Source: Methylobacter sp. (GTDB lineage Bacteria; Pseudomonadota; Gammaproteobacteria; Methylococcales; Methylomonadaceae). Taken from it: DNA of 64,000 nt. The position numbers and the translations under genes were made by a program. Position 1 is the first letter of the stretch, and each line of letters starts with the position of its first letter. This document shows, one piece after another, positions 44,319 to 54,149 of the stretch. The stretch spans positions 1 through 64,000 of the forward strand of contig JAUXTH010000144.1 of assembly GCA_030679035.1 (NCBI GenBank). Direction: 5' to 3'. The notes under the pieces were generated by a model, which was not told the DNA's origin, ran no database searches, and was given only the letters and a program-made list of their open reading frames with translations.

Positions 44319-45671
44319 TCACTCCTGTATTGAATAATCGAAAGCCTTGTAGGGCTTAGTGAAAGTGAGGTCTTTAGTGACCACCACGTTAAACCGAAAC
44401 CCGGGGCGAATTTCCAGGGTTGGGGCAATATTCAGGTTTTTAGCGATCATTTGCGCGGTGACTTGCCCGAGTTGCTGGCCTAAGGCTTGATTCAACGTTC
44501 CGGCTGTGGTCTGTTGGCCGTAATATCCCGTATTATTGCCGCCAGAATTATTGTCGTTAAGCTGCGAGAGCGAGGTTGCGGCGACTACGGCAGACATCAG
44601 TAACGCTGAGCCGAACAGGCGTACCGAGTGATGATTGGTTAGGTCAGAAAAGCCGGAATAACCCGCGCTGTCGGCCCCCGGCATCGCCCCGATGTCCAGG
44701 GCTTTGCCGTCCGGGAAGACAATACGTTGCCAGGCGACCAATATCCGTTCCTGTCCATAGCCTATATCGCTGAAATAGCTGCCGACCAGTCGGGAGCCTT
44801 GGGGAATCAGCAAATGACGGCCTGTGGCGGTGTCGTACACATTTTGACCGACTTGCGCCACGATTTGACCGGGACTATCCGAGTTTATGCCGCCTATTAA
44901 CGTTCCAGGAATCACAAAACCTGCGCGTAATTGATACAGGGTTTCAGGTTGTTCCAATTGTGAGGATGACTTCCAGCGATTATTGCCGTCTTGGTTATCG
45001 AACGCTTGGTACCCCGTAAAGGTACTTCTACCGTTTTGTCCTTGTTGGCTTGGGATAATCCCGGCGGCTTTCAACTCATCGATGGTTTGTTTATAGTGCT
45101 CGATAGGGTTTTTCGATGAGGAACTGCTATCGGCTATGTTCGCCTCCAACGCGTGCAATTGTCTAGCCAGGCTCTGTTGTTGATTATTGTTTTGGCTAAC
45201 ATCCAAGGGTACAGGGGGCTTGGCAGTAATGGCTGCTTTGAACAGTTCCAGTTTGGCGGTGCGAAGTTCTTGCAACTCGGCCTCTAGCGCGGCTTGTTTT
45301 TCATCTCTACCCCCACCAGTTTCGCTGGCAGTTGCTGGCAAAGGCGGCGTGCCTGAATTTTCGGCAGCGGGTGGCGGTGGCAGGCGCTCGGGTATTGTCA
45401 TTGCAGGCGTTGCAGCCTGGATAAAGCCGGTTCGATTCTTTCCCACGATTTGACTGGCCTGCTCGGTAGATTCGGTAGGGCGTTCCTGTTGCTCCTTTTC
45501 TTGCGTGATCCGGTTTTGGCTGCGATGCACTATCACTCCCATCATGGTCAGTACAAAGACCACAGAAACCGTGATCACAATGTACAGCGGCATATTATTC
45601 ACCCGGCGAACACCGGTGCCTACTTCAAGGTCATCGTTTAGGTCGAAATCATCTGGCATCGTGTTATTCAT
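44319..45671 (-). CDS. trbI: TrbI/VirB10 channel protein
   Basis: The 450-residue product (from MNNTMPDDFDLNDD) has one membrane helix near the N-terminus (about 28-48, LYIVITVSVVFVLTMMGVIV), a proline-rich linker with coiled coil (about 90-160), and the VirB10 C-terminal barrel (YQLRAGFVIPGTLIGGINSD, LLIPQGSRLVGSYFSDIGYG, IRPGFRFNVVVTKDL). It spans both membranes as the channel scaffold. The ATG overlaps the trbH stop (ATGA), fixing the start against a longer frame to 45686. Confidence 0.93.
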   Translation of the reverse strand: MNNTMPDDFDLNDDLEVGTGVRRVNNMPLYIVITVSVVFVLTMMGVIVHRSQNRITQEKEQQERPTESTEQASQIVGKNRTGFIQAATPAMTIPERLPPPPAAENSGTPPLPATASETGGGRDEKQAALEAELQELRTAKLELFKAAITAKPPVPLDVSQNNNQQQSLARQLHALEANIADSSSSSKNPIEHYKQTIDELKAAGIIPSQQGQNGRSTFTGYQAFDNQDGNNRWKSSSQLEQPETLYQLRAGFVIPGTLIGGINSDSPGQIVAQVGQNVYDTATGRHLLIPQGSRLVGSYFSDIGYGQERILVAWQRIVFPDGKALDIGAMPGADSAGYSGFSDLTNHHSVRLFGSALLMSAVVAATSLSQLNDNNSGGNNTGYYGQQTTAGTLNQALGQQLGQVTAQMIAKNLNIAPTLEIRPGFRFNVVVTKDLTFTKPYKAFDYSIQE

Positions 45672-46108
45672 TTGCGATACGACCAATAGTTTGGTTTCGT
45701 TAAGTTGTTGGCATCGTACAGTCGACTTAACTGAGCTTCGTCAACGCTGAGGGTCAAGCGATAATAGTTATAAAACGCCACATTAGTTAAGGCATCCAGC
45801 ACATACGTTAACTGTTTAGCTTCTGTTTTTTCCGGTGCCGCCTCCGTGCTTTCATGGAGGGCATAGCCGCTATTTCTGAGCTGGCGCTTTACTGCATTAT
45901 TAAATAAAGTGTTATCGTTGGCTTTAAGCACAAAATGCGTTTTAGCGGGCGTGTATAAAGTGGCTAGTTGTTTGGCTGCATCAGTGGCTATCTCGGTATA
46001 AGCCGTTTCTGGCAAGCCAGGCACCGTCGTTTGGTTGGCGCAGCCAGCACTGAACAGGGCTAAAATTCCCACTACTATTCCCGTTGCTGTTTGAATATTC
46101 GGCTTCAT
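45668..46108 (-). CDS. trbH: TrbH-like outer-membrane lipoprotein
   Basis: The 146-residue protein has a lipoprotein signal ending LALFSAGC (about 16-23, Cys 23). A domain follows with TPAKTHFVLKANDN and FNNAVKRQLRNSGYALHE, as in TrbH/VirB7-like proteins that anchor TrbG to the outer membrane. It overlaps trbG by 4 bases (ATGA) and trbI by 4 bases. Confidence 0.85.
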   Translation of the reverse strand: MKPNIQTATGIVVGILALFSAGCANQTTVPGLPETAYTEIATDAAKQLATLYTPAKTHFVLKANDNTLFNNAVKRQLRNSGYALHESTEAAPEKTEAKQLTYVLDALTNVAFYNYYRLTLSVDEAQLSRLYDANNLTKPNYWSYRK

Positions 46109-47043
46109 GGTGTTTGCTCGCGTTCAATGGTGATTTTATCCTGGTCACTGCCAACACCTGCCACCAGGACAACCTTGTCGGGCAGGCCATCGACGATATA
46201 CCGGTTCGACTGCACCCGGTAATTAACCAGGACTTGCTCATCGTCGGCAAATAGGCCGGTTTTCTCACGGATCGCCAATAAGGTCGGCGCTTCGGTTTGC
46301 GATAGCGATTCCGGCATTTGAATCACCGTTTTTACGCCATCGTTGAAGACCCTTACCGGTTTCCAGGGCGCATTACCGCTCACGGTGTAGCCAAAATTAA
46401 GCTTGCCCAGATACTCGCCGGTTTCAGGGAGGGTTTGCTGATCCCGCTGGGTTTGGGTATGTGTTTGCAGGTGTTTCCACTTATTCAGGGCCTCCTCCGG
46501 GTACACGAACGAGACTTGCGCCATATACTCGTTCCGGTGCGACCGTAACCGGATGTTGTAGGTTCTACGATCCGTGGTGACGACCATGTTGGTATTCAGG
46601 TTAATGGCCAGCGGTTTAACGATAATATGCTGTATCGCGTTGTCGCCGCGTCCCGTTACTGCAGGTTCCAGCAGCCACCGTGCAGTATCGCCCATATTCA
46701 CCCCCGAGATTTGCTCGCCGGGTTGCAAGGCAATATCGCAAACCTGAAGCACCGCGCAGACTATCCGGGGTTGGGTCGCGCCGAACACAAACTGGATAAA
46801 GCCATTAGGCCCAGTCGTCGGCACCACGCTTTGGTTGGCTGAGGGTGACCGCCATTGATTGCCAATCGCCAGGGCTTGTTTTTCCAGGGGCGATAGCGCC
46901 GGGTTTTGTTCTCCCAGATACACATCGGGAAGCTTGCCATAATCGGTGACGGTCTGTGGCGGCAAGGGCGGCAGTCCAGGATCTTTTGCCATGGCAATTA
47001 TGGATTTCAGCATCAGGACTGTTAGCAGGGTTAACTTAACCAT
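46105..47043 (-). CDS. trbG: TrbG/VirB9 outer-membrane channel protein
   Basis: The 312-residue protein has a signal peptide (about 1-18). VirB9 domain features include QFVFGATQPRIVCAVLQVCD (about 88-107), VKPLAINLNTNMVVTTDRRT (about 146-165) and DEQVLVNYRVQSNRYIVDGL (about 272-291). It forms the outer ring of the channel with TrbI and the lipoprotein. It overlaps trbF by 1 base and trbH by 4. Confidence 0.92.
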   Translation of the reverse strand: MVKLTLLTVLMLKSIIAMAKDPGLPPLPPQTVTDYGKLPDVYLGEQNPALSPLEKQALAIGNQWRSPSANQSVVPTTGPNGFIQFVFGATQPRIVCAVLQVCDIALQPGEQISGVNMGDTARWLLEPAVTGRGDNAIQHIIVKPLAINLNTNMVVTTDRRTYNIRLRSHRNEYMAQVSFVYPEEALNKWKHLQTHTQTQRDQQTLPETGEYLGKLNFGYTVSGNAPWKPVRVFNDGVKTVIQMPESLSQTEAPTLLAIREKTGLFADDEQVLVNYRVQSNRYIVDGLPDKVVLVAGVGSDQDKITIEREQTP

Positions 47044-47780
47044 TAGGGTTGCCCTCCCAATTGTTTACTCCAGGAAACATCTTTAACATAAATCCCTAAA
47101 GGGTTTTTAAACAGCTGTTCCTCAGTCGTTTCATGGGTTGGCGATACCAGGTAAACGGTCACGAGCGCCCGCCATTTTTCCGGGGGCTTGACTTCAAATC
47201 CCTGTCGGTCGCGGGTGGTTTCCGTCCAATCGAGTTGCCAGGTTTCATCGCTCAGGGGGAGCGCCGAATCAATTTGTACCGATACCGTTTCCTTTTGCGC
47301 CCGAACAAAAGGCCTGGCTTGCTCGCTGCTGTTATACCAATGGTTCATTTTTTCCATCGCCGGATCACTCTGCGTAATCGAGGCATACACCCGATAGACG
47401 GCATCGGCCTGAACTTGCGAATCCGGTGTCACTATCCTGGCATCGCTGATGAAGGAGGCCAGTCGCGCCCGGACGACTAATTGTTTGTTGGCATTGTTAA
47501 GGCCCTCGGCAGGGCCGATGGCCAAGGCTTGGCCTAATTTATCGACCTGAATAATATGCGGGACAAACTTGGTTTGGCTGCCGATGTAAGTCATTCCGCC
47601 AACGCCTGCCAAACCGACTAATAAAGCCAATAAGGCAAGCAGGATAAGGGTCTGTCGTTCCACGGCCAGCGCCTTAACATTATCGTTCCATGACCGCCGT
47701 GCATTGAAATAGGGATTGTCGGTCAGTTTATCCTTAGGTTGGTTAGCCGATTTTGACGATTTATTTACAAAGTAGTTCAT
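47043..47780 (-). CDS. trbF: TrbF/VirB8 assembly protein
   Basis: The 245-residue bitopic protein has a short cytoplasmic segment, one membrane helix (about 45-65, [20 protein letters not shown]) and a periplasmic VirB8 domain (IVTPDSQVQADAVYRVYASI; NHWYNSSEQARPFVRAQKET). Its leader (between 47781 and 47864) contains an 8-base tandem repeat that begins inside trbE. GGAGTTTGCCCC precedes the ATG. Confidence 0.92.
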   Translation of the reverse strand: MNYFVNKSSKSANQPKDKLTDNPYFNARRSWNDNVKALAVERQTLILLALLALLVGLAGVGGMTYIGSQTKFVPHIIQVDKLGQALAIGPAEGLNNANKQLVVRARLASFISDARIVTPDSQVQADAVYRVYASITQSDPAMEKMNHWYNSSEQARPFVRAQKETVSVQIDSALPLSDETWQLDWTETTRDRQGFEVKPPEKWRALVTVYLVSPTHETTEEQLFKNPLGIYVKDVSWSKQLGGQP

Positions 47781-47800
47781 GGGGCAAACTCCTTCACGAG

Positions 47801-47864
47801 TAACTGATTAACTGATTAACTGATTAAGTGATTAAGTGATTAACTGATTAACTGATTAAGTGCT
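47801..47864. repeat. Eight tandem copies of an 8-base unit across the trbE stop
   Basis: TAACTGAT or TAAGTGAT is repeated eight times in a row (47801-47864; the last copy reads TAAGTGCT). It spans the last codons and stop of trbE (47840-47842) and the leader of trbF. Because the unit is not a multiple of three, changes in copy number would alter the end of TrbE. It is too short-period to be a CRISPR. Confidence 0.85.
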
Positions 47865-50401
47865 GTCGATTGTTTTCGTTCCAGCCATTCAGCTATCCAT
47901 TGTTTGCCATGCTTGGCTTCCAGTTGCTTAATGGCGGCCACCGACTCCTTATCGGATGAGCCCACAAACGCCAGGGCGAAGGAGCCAAGAGCCAAGTCGT
48001 AGAGACGGCGGCCGGTTTCGGAAACAGTGTAGTATTGCCGTTTGGGGACGGCAGTCGCCAGAATTTCGATTTGGCGATTGTTTAAGCCCATGCGCCGATA
48101 CAAGGCGCTGGTGTCCTCGTCCCTGGCATAAAGATTAGGCAAGAAAATCTTGGTGGCTGTCGCTTCCATAATGGCATCGAGAATGCCGGAGTTGGACGCA
48201 TCGGTCAGGCTTTGTGTCGCCATCAATACCAGGCAGTTGGCTTTGCGCATAACTTTGAGCCATTCCTGAATCTTGTTCCGAAATACCGGGTGACCTAACA
48301 TGATCCAGGCTTCATCCAGAATAATGACGGCTGGCTGTCCGGTTAAGCTTTTCTCGATCCGACGAAATAAGTACAGCAGTACCGGCAACGCATAACGGTC
48401 GCCCAAACTCAGCAAGGTTTCGATTTCAAAAACGGTCAGATCGGATAGTTCCAAACCATCGGTTTCTGCATCCAGCAGTATGCCCATGCTGCCGTCTATC
48501 GTATATTGCGACAGGGTGGCACGGATTTGCTCGTCCTGAATGGTGACGGTAAATTCGGATAAGGTTTTAGAACCGCTTTGGTGCATGTTCAGAATGGCCA
48601 GGGCAATTTCATTGCGCTGGCTGGGCGTAGTATTGAGTCCGTTTAAGGCCAGCAGGTTGTCTATCCATTCCATCGCCCAAGCCCGGTCTCTTTTGCTGTC
48701 AAGAAATTGCAACGGACAGAAGGCTAAGGTTTCATGATCGGCGGCAATATCAAAATGCTTGCCGCTACTGCCGTGAGAGACCGCTCGAATGGCCGCTGTA
48801 AGAGGATAGAGGGATAGGCCCTTATCAAACGCAAATATCGTCATGCCTGGATAGCGGCGCAGTTGTGCCACCAACAAGGCCAAATGGGTTGATTTACCGG
48901 AACCCGTCGGACCAAATAGGATGGTATGGCCGACATCCCGGACATGGAGATTCAACCGGAACGGAGTGGAACCCTGGGTGACGCAGGACATCAACGGCGG
49001 AGAATCGGGCGGATACAGCGGGCAAGGGCAATGATTAAGGCCGGTCCAGATGGAACTGCTCGGCATCAGGTCGGCCAGGTTCAACGAGTTGACGATGGGA
49101 CGGCGCACATTTTCAACGCCATGACCCGGCAGGCTGCCGAAGAAGGCATCCATCGCGTTAATCGTTTCAATGCGGGCGGAAAAGCCCAATTTATTGATCA
49201 GCTTTTCGGTCATGCGTTGATCTTTGAACAGTTGCTTGCGATCCTCGTTCATCAACACAACCACGCTGGTATAGTAACCTTGACCCACCAGGCCGCTGTT
49301 AGTTTCGCCAATGGCGGCTTCGGCGTCGGCCACCATGGCTGCCGCATCCTGGTCGATATGGCCGGAGTTGAGGTTAAATACTTGATCAAAAAAACCGCGC
49401 ACTTTTTGCCGCCATTTCTTGCGGTACTTTTCCAGATGCGCGACCGCTTCATGGGCGTCCATGAAAATAAACCGGCTCGACCAGCGGTATTCCGAATTAA
49501 TTTCCGTGAGCGCGTTCAACATGCCGGGTGTGGACTCAAAGGGGAAGCCGTCAATCGCCACAACCCCGATAAAGTGCTTGCCGATTTTGGGAGTCACGCC
49601 CATCCAGCATTCTTTGCCTCCGATTAGTTTATCCAGATAAATCGGGTTTTTCGGCAACTGAATGGGGTGGCTGAGTCCGGTCACGCAATAGTGCAGCCAA
49701 CGTAAAAAATCATGTTCGATATGGATGCTGCCATTCTCTTGAGTTTCGTGTCGTCCTTTGAGTCGATTCAACGAAAAAGCCAGCGATAACCTTGATTCCA
49801 AGCTTTCGCAATCGTGCCTGAACGACTTGATCAAGTCCTGAGTGATGGCTGATTTGCCGCTTTTTTTAGTATCGTCGTCAAACATCAGTTCGACGAACTT
49901 TTGCTGCGCCAGCAACGGTGGAAAATAAGTCGCCGTCAGCACAAAATAACCCTCATACAGCGTGCCAATGCTTTCGAACAGGCGGCGGCGTTCTTCATCA
50001 ATGGCTTCGGTGATCGGGTCTGGGAAATGCGAGGCCGCTTTGTCCGAATAGTTGGTCGCTACACGTCGAACGGCATCAATATGTAACACCCAGCCGTTGC
50101 CGAGTTTGGCTAACGCGGTATTGATCCGGAGCCGCGCCGCTTCTTTTTGCTGGTCGGTGCTGCCGCCCGCGTCGGCGCATTGAAAAATCCAGGCCATCAT
50201 GAAGGAACCGTTTTTACAAACTATCACATCGTCAGCAACCAAGGCTGAGTAGATCAGTAAATCGGCAACACCGGCTGTTTTGCCGCGATGCTTTTTTAGA
50301 CCGACTTGACTGTTCATGTCATGCACTTGCTTGGTCAGGGTTGCCAGGAAAATAAATCCCAAGACGGCAATGCTGATAATAAGCGGAATCATCTGTAGCA
50401 C
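47840..50401 (-). CDS. trbE: TrbE/VirB4 ATPase
   Basis: The 853-residue energy protein of the mating channel has Walker A FGPTGSGKST (about 496-505). Walker B lies in VIILDEAWIMLGHPVF (about 695-710) and the motif MATQSLTDASNSGILDAIME follows. An N-terminal membrane helix (about 3-22) and a CagE/TrbE-type domain are present, with GQGYYTSVVVLM near 380. The last residues (LNQLIS) come from the tandem repeat. It overlaps trbD by 13 bases. GTG and ATG alternatives near the start are not needed. Confidence 0.95.
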   Translation of the reverse strand: MLQMIPLIISIAVLGFIFLATLTKQVHDMNSQVGLKKHRGKTAGVADLLIYSALVADDVIVCKNGSFMMAWIFQCADAGGSTDQQKEAARLRINTALAKLGNGWVLHIDAVRRVATNYSDKAASHFPDPITEAIDEERRRLFESIGTLYEGYFVLTATYFPPLLAQQKFVELMFDDDTKKSGKSAITQDLIKSFRHDCESLESRLSLAFSLNRLKGRHETQENGSIHIEHDFLRWLHYCVTGLSHPIQLPKNPIYLDKLIGGKECWMGVTPKIGKHFIGVVAIDGFPFESTPGMLNALTEINSEYRWSSRFIFMDAHEAVAHLEKYRKKWRQKVRGFFDQVFNLNSGHIDQDAAAMVADAEAAIGETNSGLVGQGYYTSVVVLMNEDRKQLFKDQRMTEKLINKLGFSARIETINAMDAFFGSLPGHGVENVRRPIVNSLNLADLMPSSSIWTGLNHCPCPLYPPDSPPLMSCVTQGSTPFRLNLHVRDVGHTILFGPTGSGKSTHLALLVAQLRRYPGMTIFAFDKGLSLYPLTAAIRAVSHGSSGKHFDIAADHETLAFCPLQFLDSKRDRAWAMEWIDNLLALNGLNTTPSQRNEIALAILNMHQSGSKTLSEFTVTIQDEQIRATLSQYTIDGSMGILLDAETDGLELSDLTVFEIETLLSLGDRYALPVLLYLFRRIEKSLTGQPAVIILDEAWIMLGHPVFRNKIQEWLKVMRKANCLVLMATQSLTDASNSGILDAIMEATATKIFLPNLYARDEDTSALYRRMGLNNRQIEILATAVPKRQYYTVSETGRRLYDLALGSFALAFVGSSDKESVAAIKQLEAKHGKQWIAEWLERKQSTALNQLIS

Positions 50402-50700
50402 CTTTCTTGGCTATCGGTGTTATTCCTGAAGGGTGTGCTATGGGATGGATAAAACCGTTTATAGCTGCGGTGTCGTAGATAAACCCAGCGTATTTTAGGA
50501 TCGGCCTTGGCCATAATCCGGAGCGCAAAGATCGACCCAAACCAGATAAAGGTTCCCACAAAAAATGCCGTCCATTCTTGGGAGGTAATAATCAACGCAA
50601 AGGCGCATAAGCCCGAGAGCATTACCAATTCTCTGTCGCCACCCAGGAGCAGGTTGTCGCGGTTGCCACTTTTACGGATTGGAATTGGATTTAAAGCCAT
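50389..50700 (-). CDS. trbD: TrbD/VirB3 small membrane protein
   Basis: From [20 protein letters not shown] the product has 103 residues. Two close hydrophobic segments (about 28-45 and 47-62, [13 protein letters not shown] and [17 protein letters not shown]) match TrbD/VirB3, the partner of the TrbE ATPase. The start was chosen inside a longer frame to 50727 because it coincides with the end of trbC with a 10-base overlap and has the family N-terminus (NPIPIRKS). Confidence 0.88.
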   Translation of the reverse strand: MALNPIPIRKSGNRDNLLLGGDRELVMLSGLCAFALIITSQEWTAFFVGTFIWFGSIFALRIMAKADPKIRWVYLRHRSYKRFYPSHSTPFRNNTDSQERCYR

Positions 50701-51116
50701 GTGTTGTTGCCTCCTGAAGCAACGCAAATATAAGCTGTAGATTGAAGTAATAACGCATTTGGATCATTTAGATTGGGTGGCGGCGTAATTTCCGCACCCG
50801 CTTGCAGGGTTCGTAACGTATTGTCTGCCGCAACAATCAACGCTGTCACCAGAACGATAAAAATCAAGGTCCGGAAAAAGCCATTCAAATCACCGCCAAA
50901 AATTAACATGCCGCCGGAGACGATAATGCCAATTAACGATAAACTGTAGGCGACCGGACCTGAAGTCGAGGCCCTTAAGTTATCCAGCCAGGCGACATAG
51001 GGCATCGGTTTAGCGCCACCGGCGGTGCTTGCGAAAGCTTCCGGTAAACACAAGGCGGACAGTGCCAGTAAGGCTAACAGGATAACAATTTTAATTTTCG
51101 TAGAGGAAAGTAGCAT
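50691..51116 (-). CDS. trbC: TrbC/VirB2 pilin
   Basis: From [20 protein letters not shown] the product has 141 residues, with a signal peptide ending around AFAS (about 30). Two hydrophobic helices follow (about 48-72, [23 protein letters not shown], and 79-95, [16 protein letters not shown]), the layout of conjugative pilins. AAGGAGG lies 8 bases before this start, deciding against the longer frame to 51197. The C-terminal extension beyond about 100 is longer than in typical TrbC. Confidence 0.9.
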   Translation of the reverse strand: MLLSSTKIKIVILLALLALSALCLPEAFASTAGGAKPMPYVAWLDNLRASTSGPVAYSLSLIGIIVSGGMLIFGGDLNGFFRTLIFIVLVTALIVAADNTLRTLQAGAEITPPPNLNDPNALLLQSTAYICVASGGNNTWL

Positions 51117-51138
51117 GATTTTAGACCTCCTTAAGGGG

Positions 51139-52131
51139 TTAAGGGTCAGATAGGTTTCGGGTTTGATAGTGGGAACCGTTGTAGCCGGAAATTTCAATAA
51201 TTTCGGTCACTTTCCGTCCCTGTGGAGTTTTTGCAATATGAACAACTAATTGCACCGCCTCACCGATTAAGGGTTCTATCGGTCTTGGCGAGTCCGGATT
51301 CATGCTGATCAGCAGCGCGAGCCGGTTCAGTCCGGCACGGGCATTGTTAGCGTGTATGGTTGCTGACCCACCTTCGTGACCGGTGTTCCAAGCCATTAAC
51401 AAGTCTAGCGCCTCAGCTCCTCTTACTTCGCCCACCAAGATACGGTCGGGGCGGATTCTGAGGGTAGTTTTTAACAATAAGCTCATGTTGACATCAAGCG
51501 TGGTATGGAACTGGACGAAGTTTTCTGCCGCACATTGGATTTCACCGGTATCTTCGATAATGACGATGCGCTCATTCGGATCATTAAGCACCATTTCCTG
51601 AATAATGGCGTTTATCAAGGTGGTTTTACCGGAACCGGTGCCGCCTGTTACTAACAGGTTTTTATGGTTGCTTATGGCGGAGCTGATGATGTCCGCTTGT
51701 TTTTGCGTCATGATGCCGGAGGCGACATAATCGCTTAAGGTAAAAATGGCGGCTGCGCCGATCCGGACGGCAAATACCGGTGCCGGCACAACGGGCGGTA
51801 GCGATCCGGCAAAACGCGGCAGTGATCGGGATGCGGTTTTGATGGGCAACTCGCCTTCGATAACCGGTTTTAGTCGGGTGGCCTCTTTACTATGGTAGCC
51901 TGCAACCGTTTTGATAATGGCTTCTGACCTGGATGCGGGAAGCGTGCCGATGCAAGCCATTGGTCTGCCGAGTCGTTCCTGCCATATTTTGCCATCCGCG
52001 TTCACCATCACCTCGATGGTGGTAGGTTCATGCAACGCTTTCATGATGACCGGACCTAGATCCCGCTCTAATTTAACAATGACCCTGTCTTTATAGCCTG
52101 GTTCCGATCCTATTGGTATAAGTTCGCTCAT
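51139..52131 (-). CDS. trbB: TrbB/VirB11 traffic ATPase
   Basis: The 330-residue hexameric ATPase at the base of the mating channel has Walker [10 protein letters not shown] (about 163-171), [12 protein letters not shown] (about 187-198), Walker B-type [20 protein letters not shown] (about 226-245) and [13 protein letters not shown]. It is the first gene of the trb operon; the divergent AT-rich region 52132-52351 probably holds its promoter. Confidence 0.95.
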   Translation of the reverse strand: MSELIPIGSEPGYKDRVIVKLERDLGPVIMKALHEPTTIEVMVNADGKIWQERLGRPMACIGTLPASRSEAIIKTVAGYHSKEATRLKPVIEGELPIKTASRSLPRFAGSLPPVVPAPVFAVRIGAAAIFTLSDYVASGIMTQKQADIISSAISNHKNLLVTGGTGSGKTTLINAIIQEMVLNDPNERIVIIEDTGEIQCAAENFVQFHTTLDVNMSLLLKTTLRIRPDRILVGEVRGAEALDLLMAWNTGHEGGSATIHANNARAGLNRLALLISMNPDSPRPIEPLIGEAVQLVVHIAKTPQGRKVTEIIEISGYNGSHYQTRNLSDP

Positions 52132-52351
52132 ACGCTTAAAATCAGTTGATAATGAGTGATGGTAATTGCATACATGTACTTTCCTAGGCAGAATTGGTAA
52201 AGTTGAATGCTTGAAAATAAAAATATCACTACTTTTATTTAAAGTACAGTAAAAAATTAAAAATAATTAATTAAAAAACAATAATTATTTATTTTACAAA
52301 TAAAAACAATTAGTTATAAATACTATAATAATTAAATATAAATATATAGTA
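52132..52351. promoter_or_regulatory. Extremely AT-rich divergent promoter region
   Basis: About 150 bases (52200-52351) are almost entirely A and T, with runs such as AAAAATTAAAAATAATTAAT and many TATAAT-like and TAAATA boxes. It separates trbB (minus) from the ParB/DGQHR-like gene (plus). Such segments bind H-NS-type silencers and are common on transferred islands. No single promoter can be singled out. Confidence 0.6.
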
Positions 52352-53299
52352 ATGCAAATATTATACGCTAACAGCGAACTGAACACCTCTCTAGCTGAGC
52401 TTTCCATGCAGGAATGGCTGGATATTAAGGAATCGGAGTTTTTCAATTTTATTCAAAATGAAGAGGAAAATAATTGGCTGTATCTACAGCAGGCATCGTG
52501 TTTATCGAGTTTTTCAGCGCAGCTGGCTGTGGCAAAAATCGATGGTGAATTGTACAAACTCAATGGTCAGCAGCGGCTGCTTGCCTGGACATCCGGTAAG
52601 CTGCAAGCGCCTGAAAACGTGGTTGCCCAGATTATCGAGATCACTGCAGCGGATTTTTTAGCGTTAACGGAAGAAATCCAGGCAAAACGAAAAGCGTCAT
52701 TGCCGGTTAATGAGTACGTTAAAGCTATTTATAAGGAACTGGGTTTATCGTTTAACTCCGCCCGGTTTAAGGAAGGGTTAATTAGCGAGGCGATAACGGT
52801 TGCGTTTAGAGGTCGGCCCCGCGCCTTACAAGATAAACGCTTTATCAAGGAACGCGTAGAGCTCAATCTCAAAAAAGCCATTGAACTCTTCAGTGAGGAA
52901 TTGCTGTTTATTGACGGTCTGAACCCTAAACCGGAACTGTTTTTAACCGGCGTATTGGCGGCAGCCTTGATCATGCTGGGCGGGACCAGTCCCAATACCG
53001 ACATACGTGAGTTTTTAGTCCGACTCAATAACCATCAAGGTGAGATCAAAGACGGTCTTGAAGATCCGGTGGCGGGCTTATTAAGAGTGCTGGAAGGTTA
53101 CCGGATGAGCGACCGAAACGCACAGTCACATATGACTATAGACTTGTGTAAAAAAGTTATTCAGTCAATAACCCTTTGGCAGGAAGGTGCCGATTCGCCT
53201 AAATTCTGGCGGAAGAAATTGATCACCGGGATAGACCACATGCCTTACATCCGAAAACTGAAACATCAAAAGCAAGTCTATGAAGCCATGGATCTGTAG
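52352..53299 (+). CDS. ParB/DGQHR-like protein of unknown role
   Basis: The 315-residue protein has AKIDGELYKLNGQQRLLAWT (about 61-80), similar to the substrate-loop of ParB-like and DGQHR domains (D/N-G-x-H/Q-R). Mixed helices then follow up to the end. DGQHR domains occur in DndB-type proteins of phosphorothioation systems and ParB-like domains in plasmid partition; neither can be chosen. The middle (about 150-200) is helical and basic. It overlaps the next gene by 20 bases, so the two are coupled. The ATG lies in a very AT-rich leader without a clear ribosome site. Confidence 0.55.
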   Translation: MQILYANSELNTSLAELSMQEWLDIKESEFFNFIQNEEENNWLYLQQASCLSSFSAQLAVAKIDGELYKLNGQQRLLAWTSGKLQAPENVVAQIIEITAADFLALTEEIQAKRKASLPVNEYVKAIYKELGLSFNSARFKEGLISEAITVAFRGRPRALQDKRFIKERVELNLKKAIELFSEELLFIDGLNPKPELFLTGVLAAALIMLGGTSPNTDIREFLVRLNNHQGEIKDGLEDPVAGLLRVLEGYRMSDRNAQSHMTIDLCKKVIQSITLWQEGADSPKFWRKKLITGIDHMPYIRKLKHQKQVYEAMDL

Positions 53300-54149
53300 G
53301 CAACTGGGCGGGTTGTTTTTTTTAGTCTCGTGCAGCCTTTATGGACAAGCATCCCCGGTATTAATTGTTTATCCGCAGGCCGAAGAACCGCTACACCGTA
53401 TTTATGCGTCGATCATTCAAGGCATTGAGCACAAAGTCAGTAACACCGAGTTGCTGGAATTGCCGGAAGGCACCCATGACGCACAAAGTGAACTTGATCG
53501 GCATCATCCCAACAAAATCATTGCCCTAGGTAAAAGGGTCGCTGACACCATCGGCCTTAGCTCATACCGAGGGCAAACCCTGGTAGGAATGGTTCACTCC
53601 AACCCATCCGACACTGTTGGGGTGAGTCTGGCACTGGACAGCCAGGACTTTGCCAAACGCTTGGTTCACCTAGCCCCCTCGATCAAACGAGTCTTTGCGG
53701 TACAAGAACACACGCACCCGGCCATAACCAGTAGTCCAGTTGGCTCAGTATTGACACCAGCGATTATTATCAGGGAAGGTGGCGATATGACTGCCACTAT
53801 CCGGTTGCTGGGGCATCTGGTGGAAGAAGAAGCAACAACCCTTGATGCCGTGCTTATTCCGGCAAACCTACCGAGCAACATCTTTTATGAAATCGCCAAG
53901 ATCGCCTGGGATCGAAAAATCATCCTGTTATCAACCAATCTAGCTCACCTGGAAAGCGGGGTGTTGATGGCTTTTTACCCCGACCCGGAAGGTCTTGGTG
54001 AGCAACTGGGTACACTGGCTAATTCGGGCAAATTTGAATTCGAGAATCTCAATGCGGTGACGGCGGGTTTAAATCAGCGGGTTGCCCAGCACCTTAACGT
54101 TGAGATTGAGGCCTCAAAGCTTAAGCTGTTTTCGGTAAAGCTAAAATGA
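53280..54149 (+). CDS. Periplasmic substrate-binding protein coupled to a sensor kinase
   Basis: The 289-residue protein has a signal peptide (about 1-24, LGGLFFLVSCSLYGQAS). It resembles the ABC transporter substrate-binding (YrrB/DUF534-like) family: SPVLIVYPQAEEPLHRIYAS, NKIIALGKRVADTIG, MVHSNPSDTVGVSLALDS. No permease or ATPase gene follows; instead its stop overlaps the start of a sensor kinase (ATGA), so it probably presents a ligand to that kinase. The ligand is unknown. Confidence 0.8.
   Translation: MKPWICRQLGGLFFLVSCSLYGQASPVLIVYPQAEEPLHRIYASIIQGIEHKVSNTELLELPEGTHDAQSELDRHHPNKIIALGKRVADTIGLSSYRGQTLVGMVHSNPSDTVGVSLALDSQDFAKRLVHLAPSIKRVFAVQEHTHPAITSSPVGSVLTPAIIIREGGDMTATIRLLGHLVEEEATTLDAVLIPANLPSNIFYEIAKIAWDRKIILLSTNLAHLESGVLMAFYPDPEGLGEQLGTLANSGKFEFENLNAVTAGLNQRVAQHLNVEIEASKLKLFSVKLK

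Noticed and set aside
47801..47864. Possible CRISPR-like repeats
   Set aside because: The unit is 8 bases with no spacers; it is a simple tandem array.
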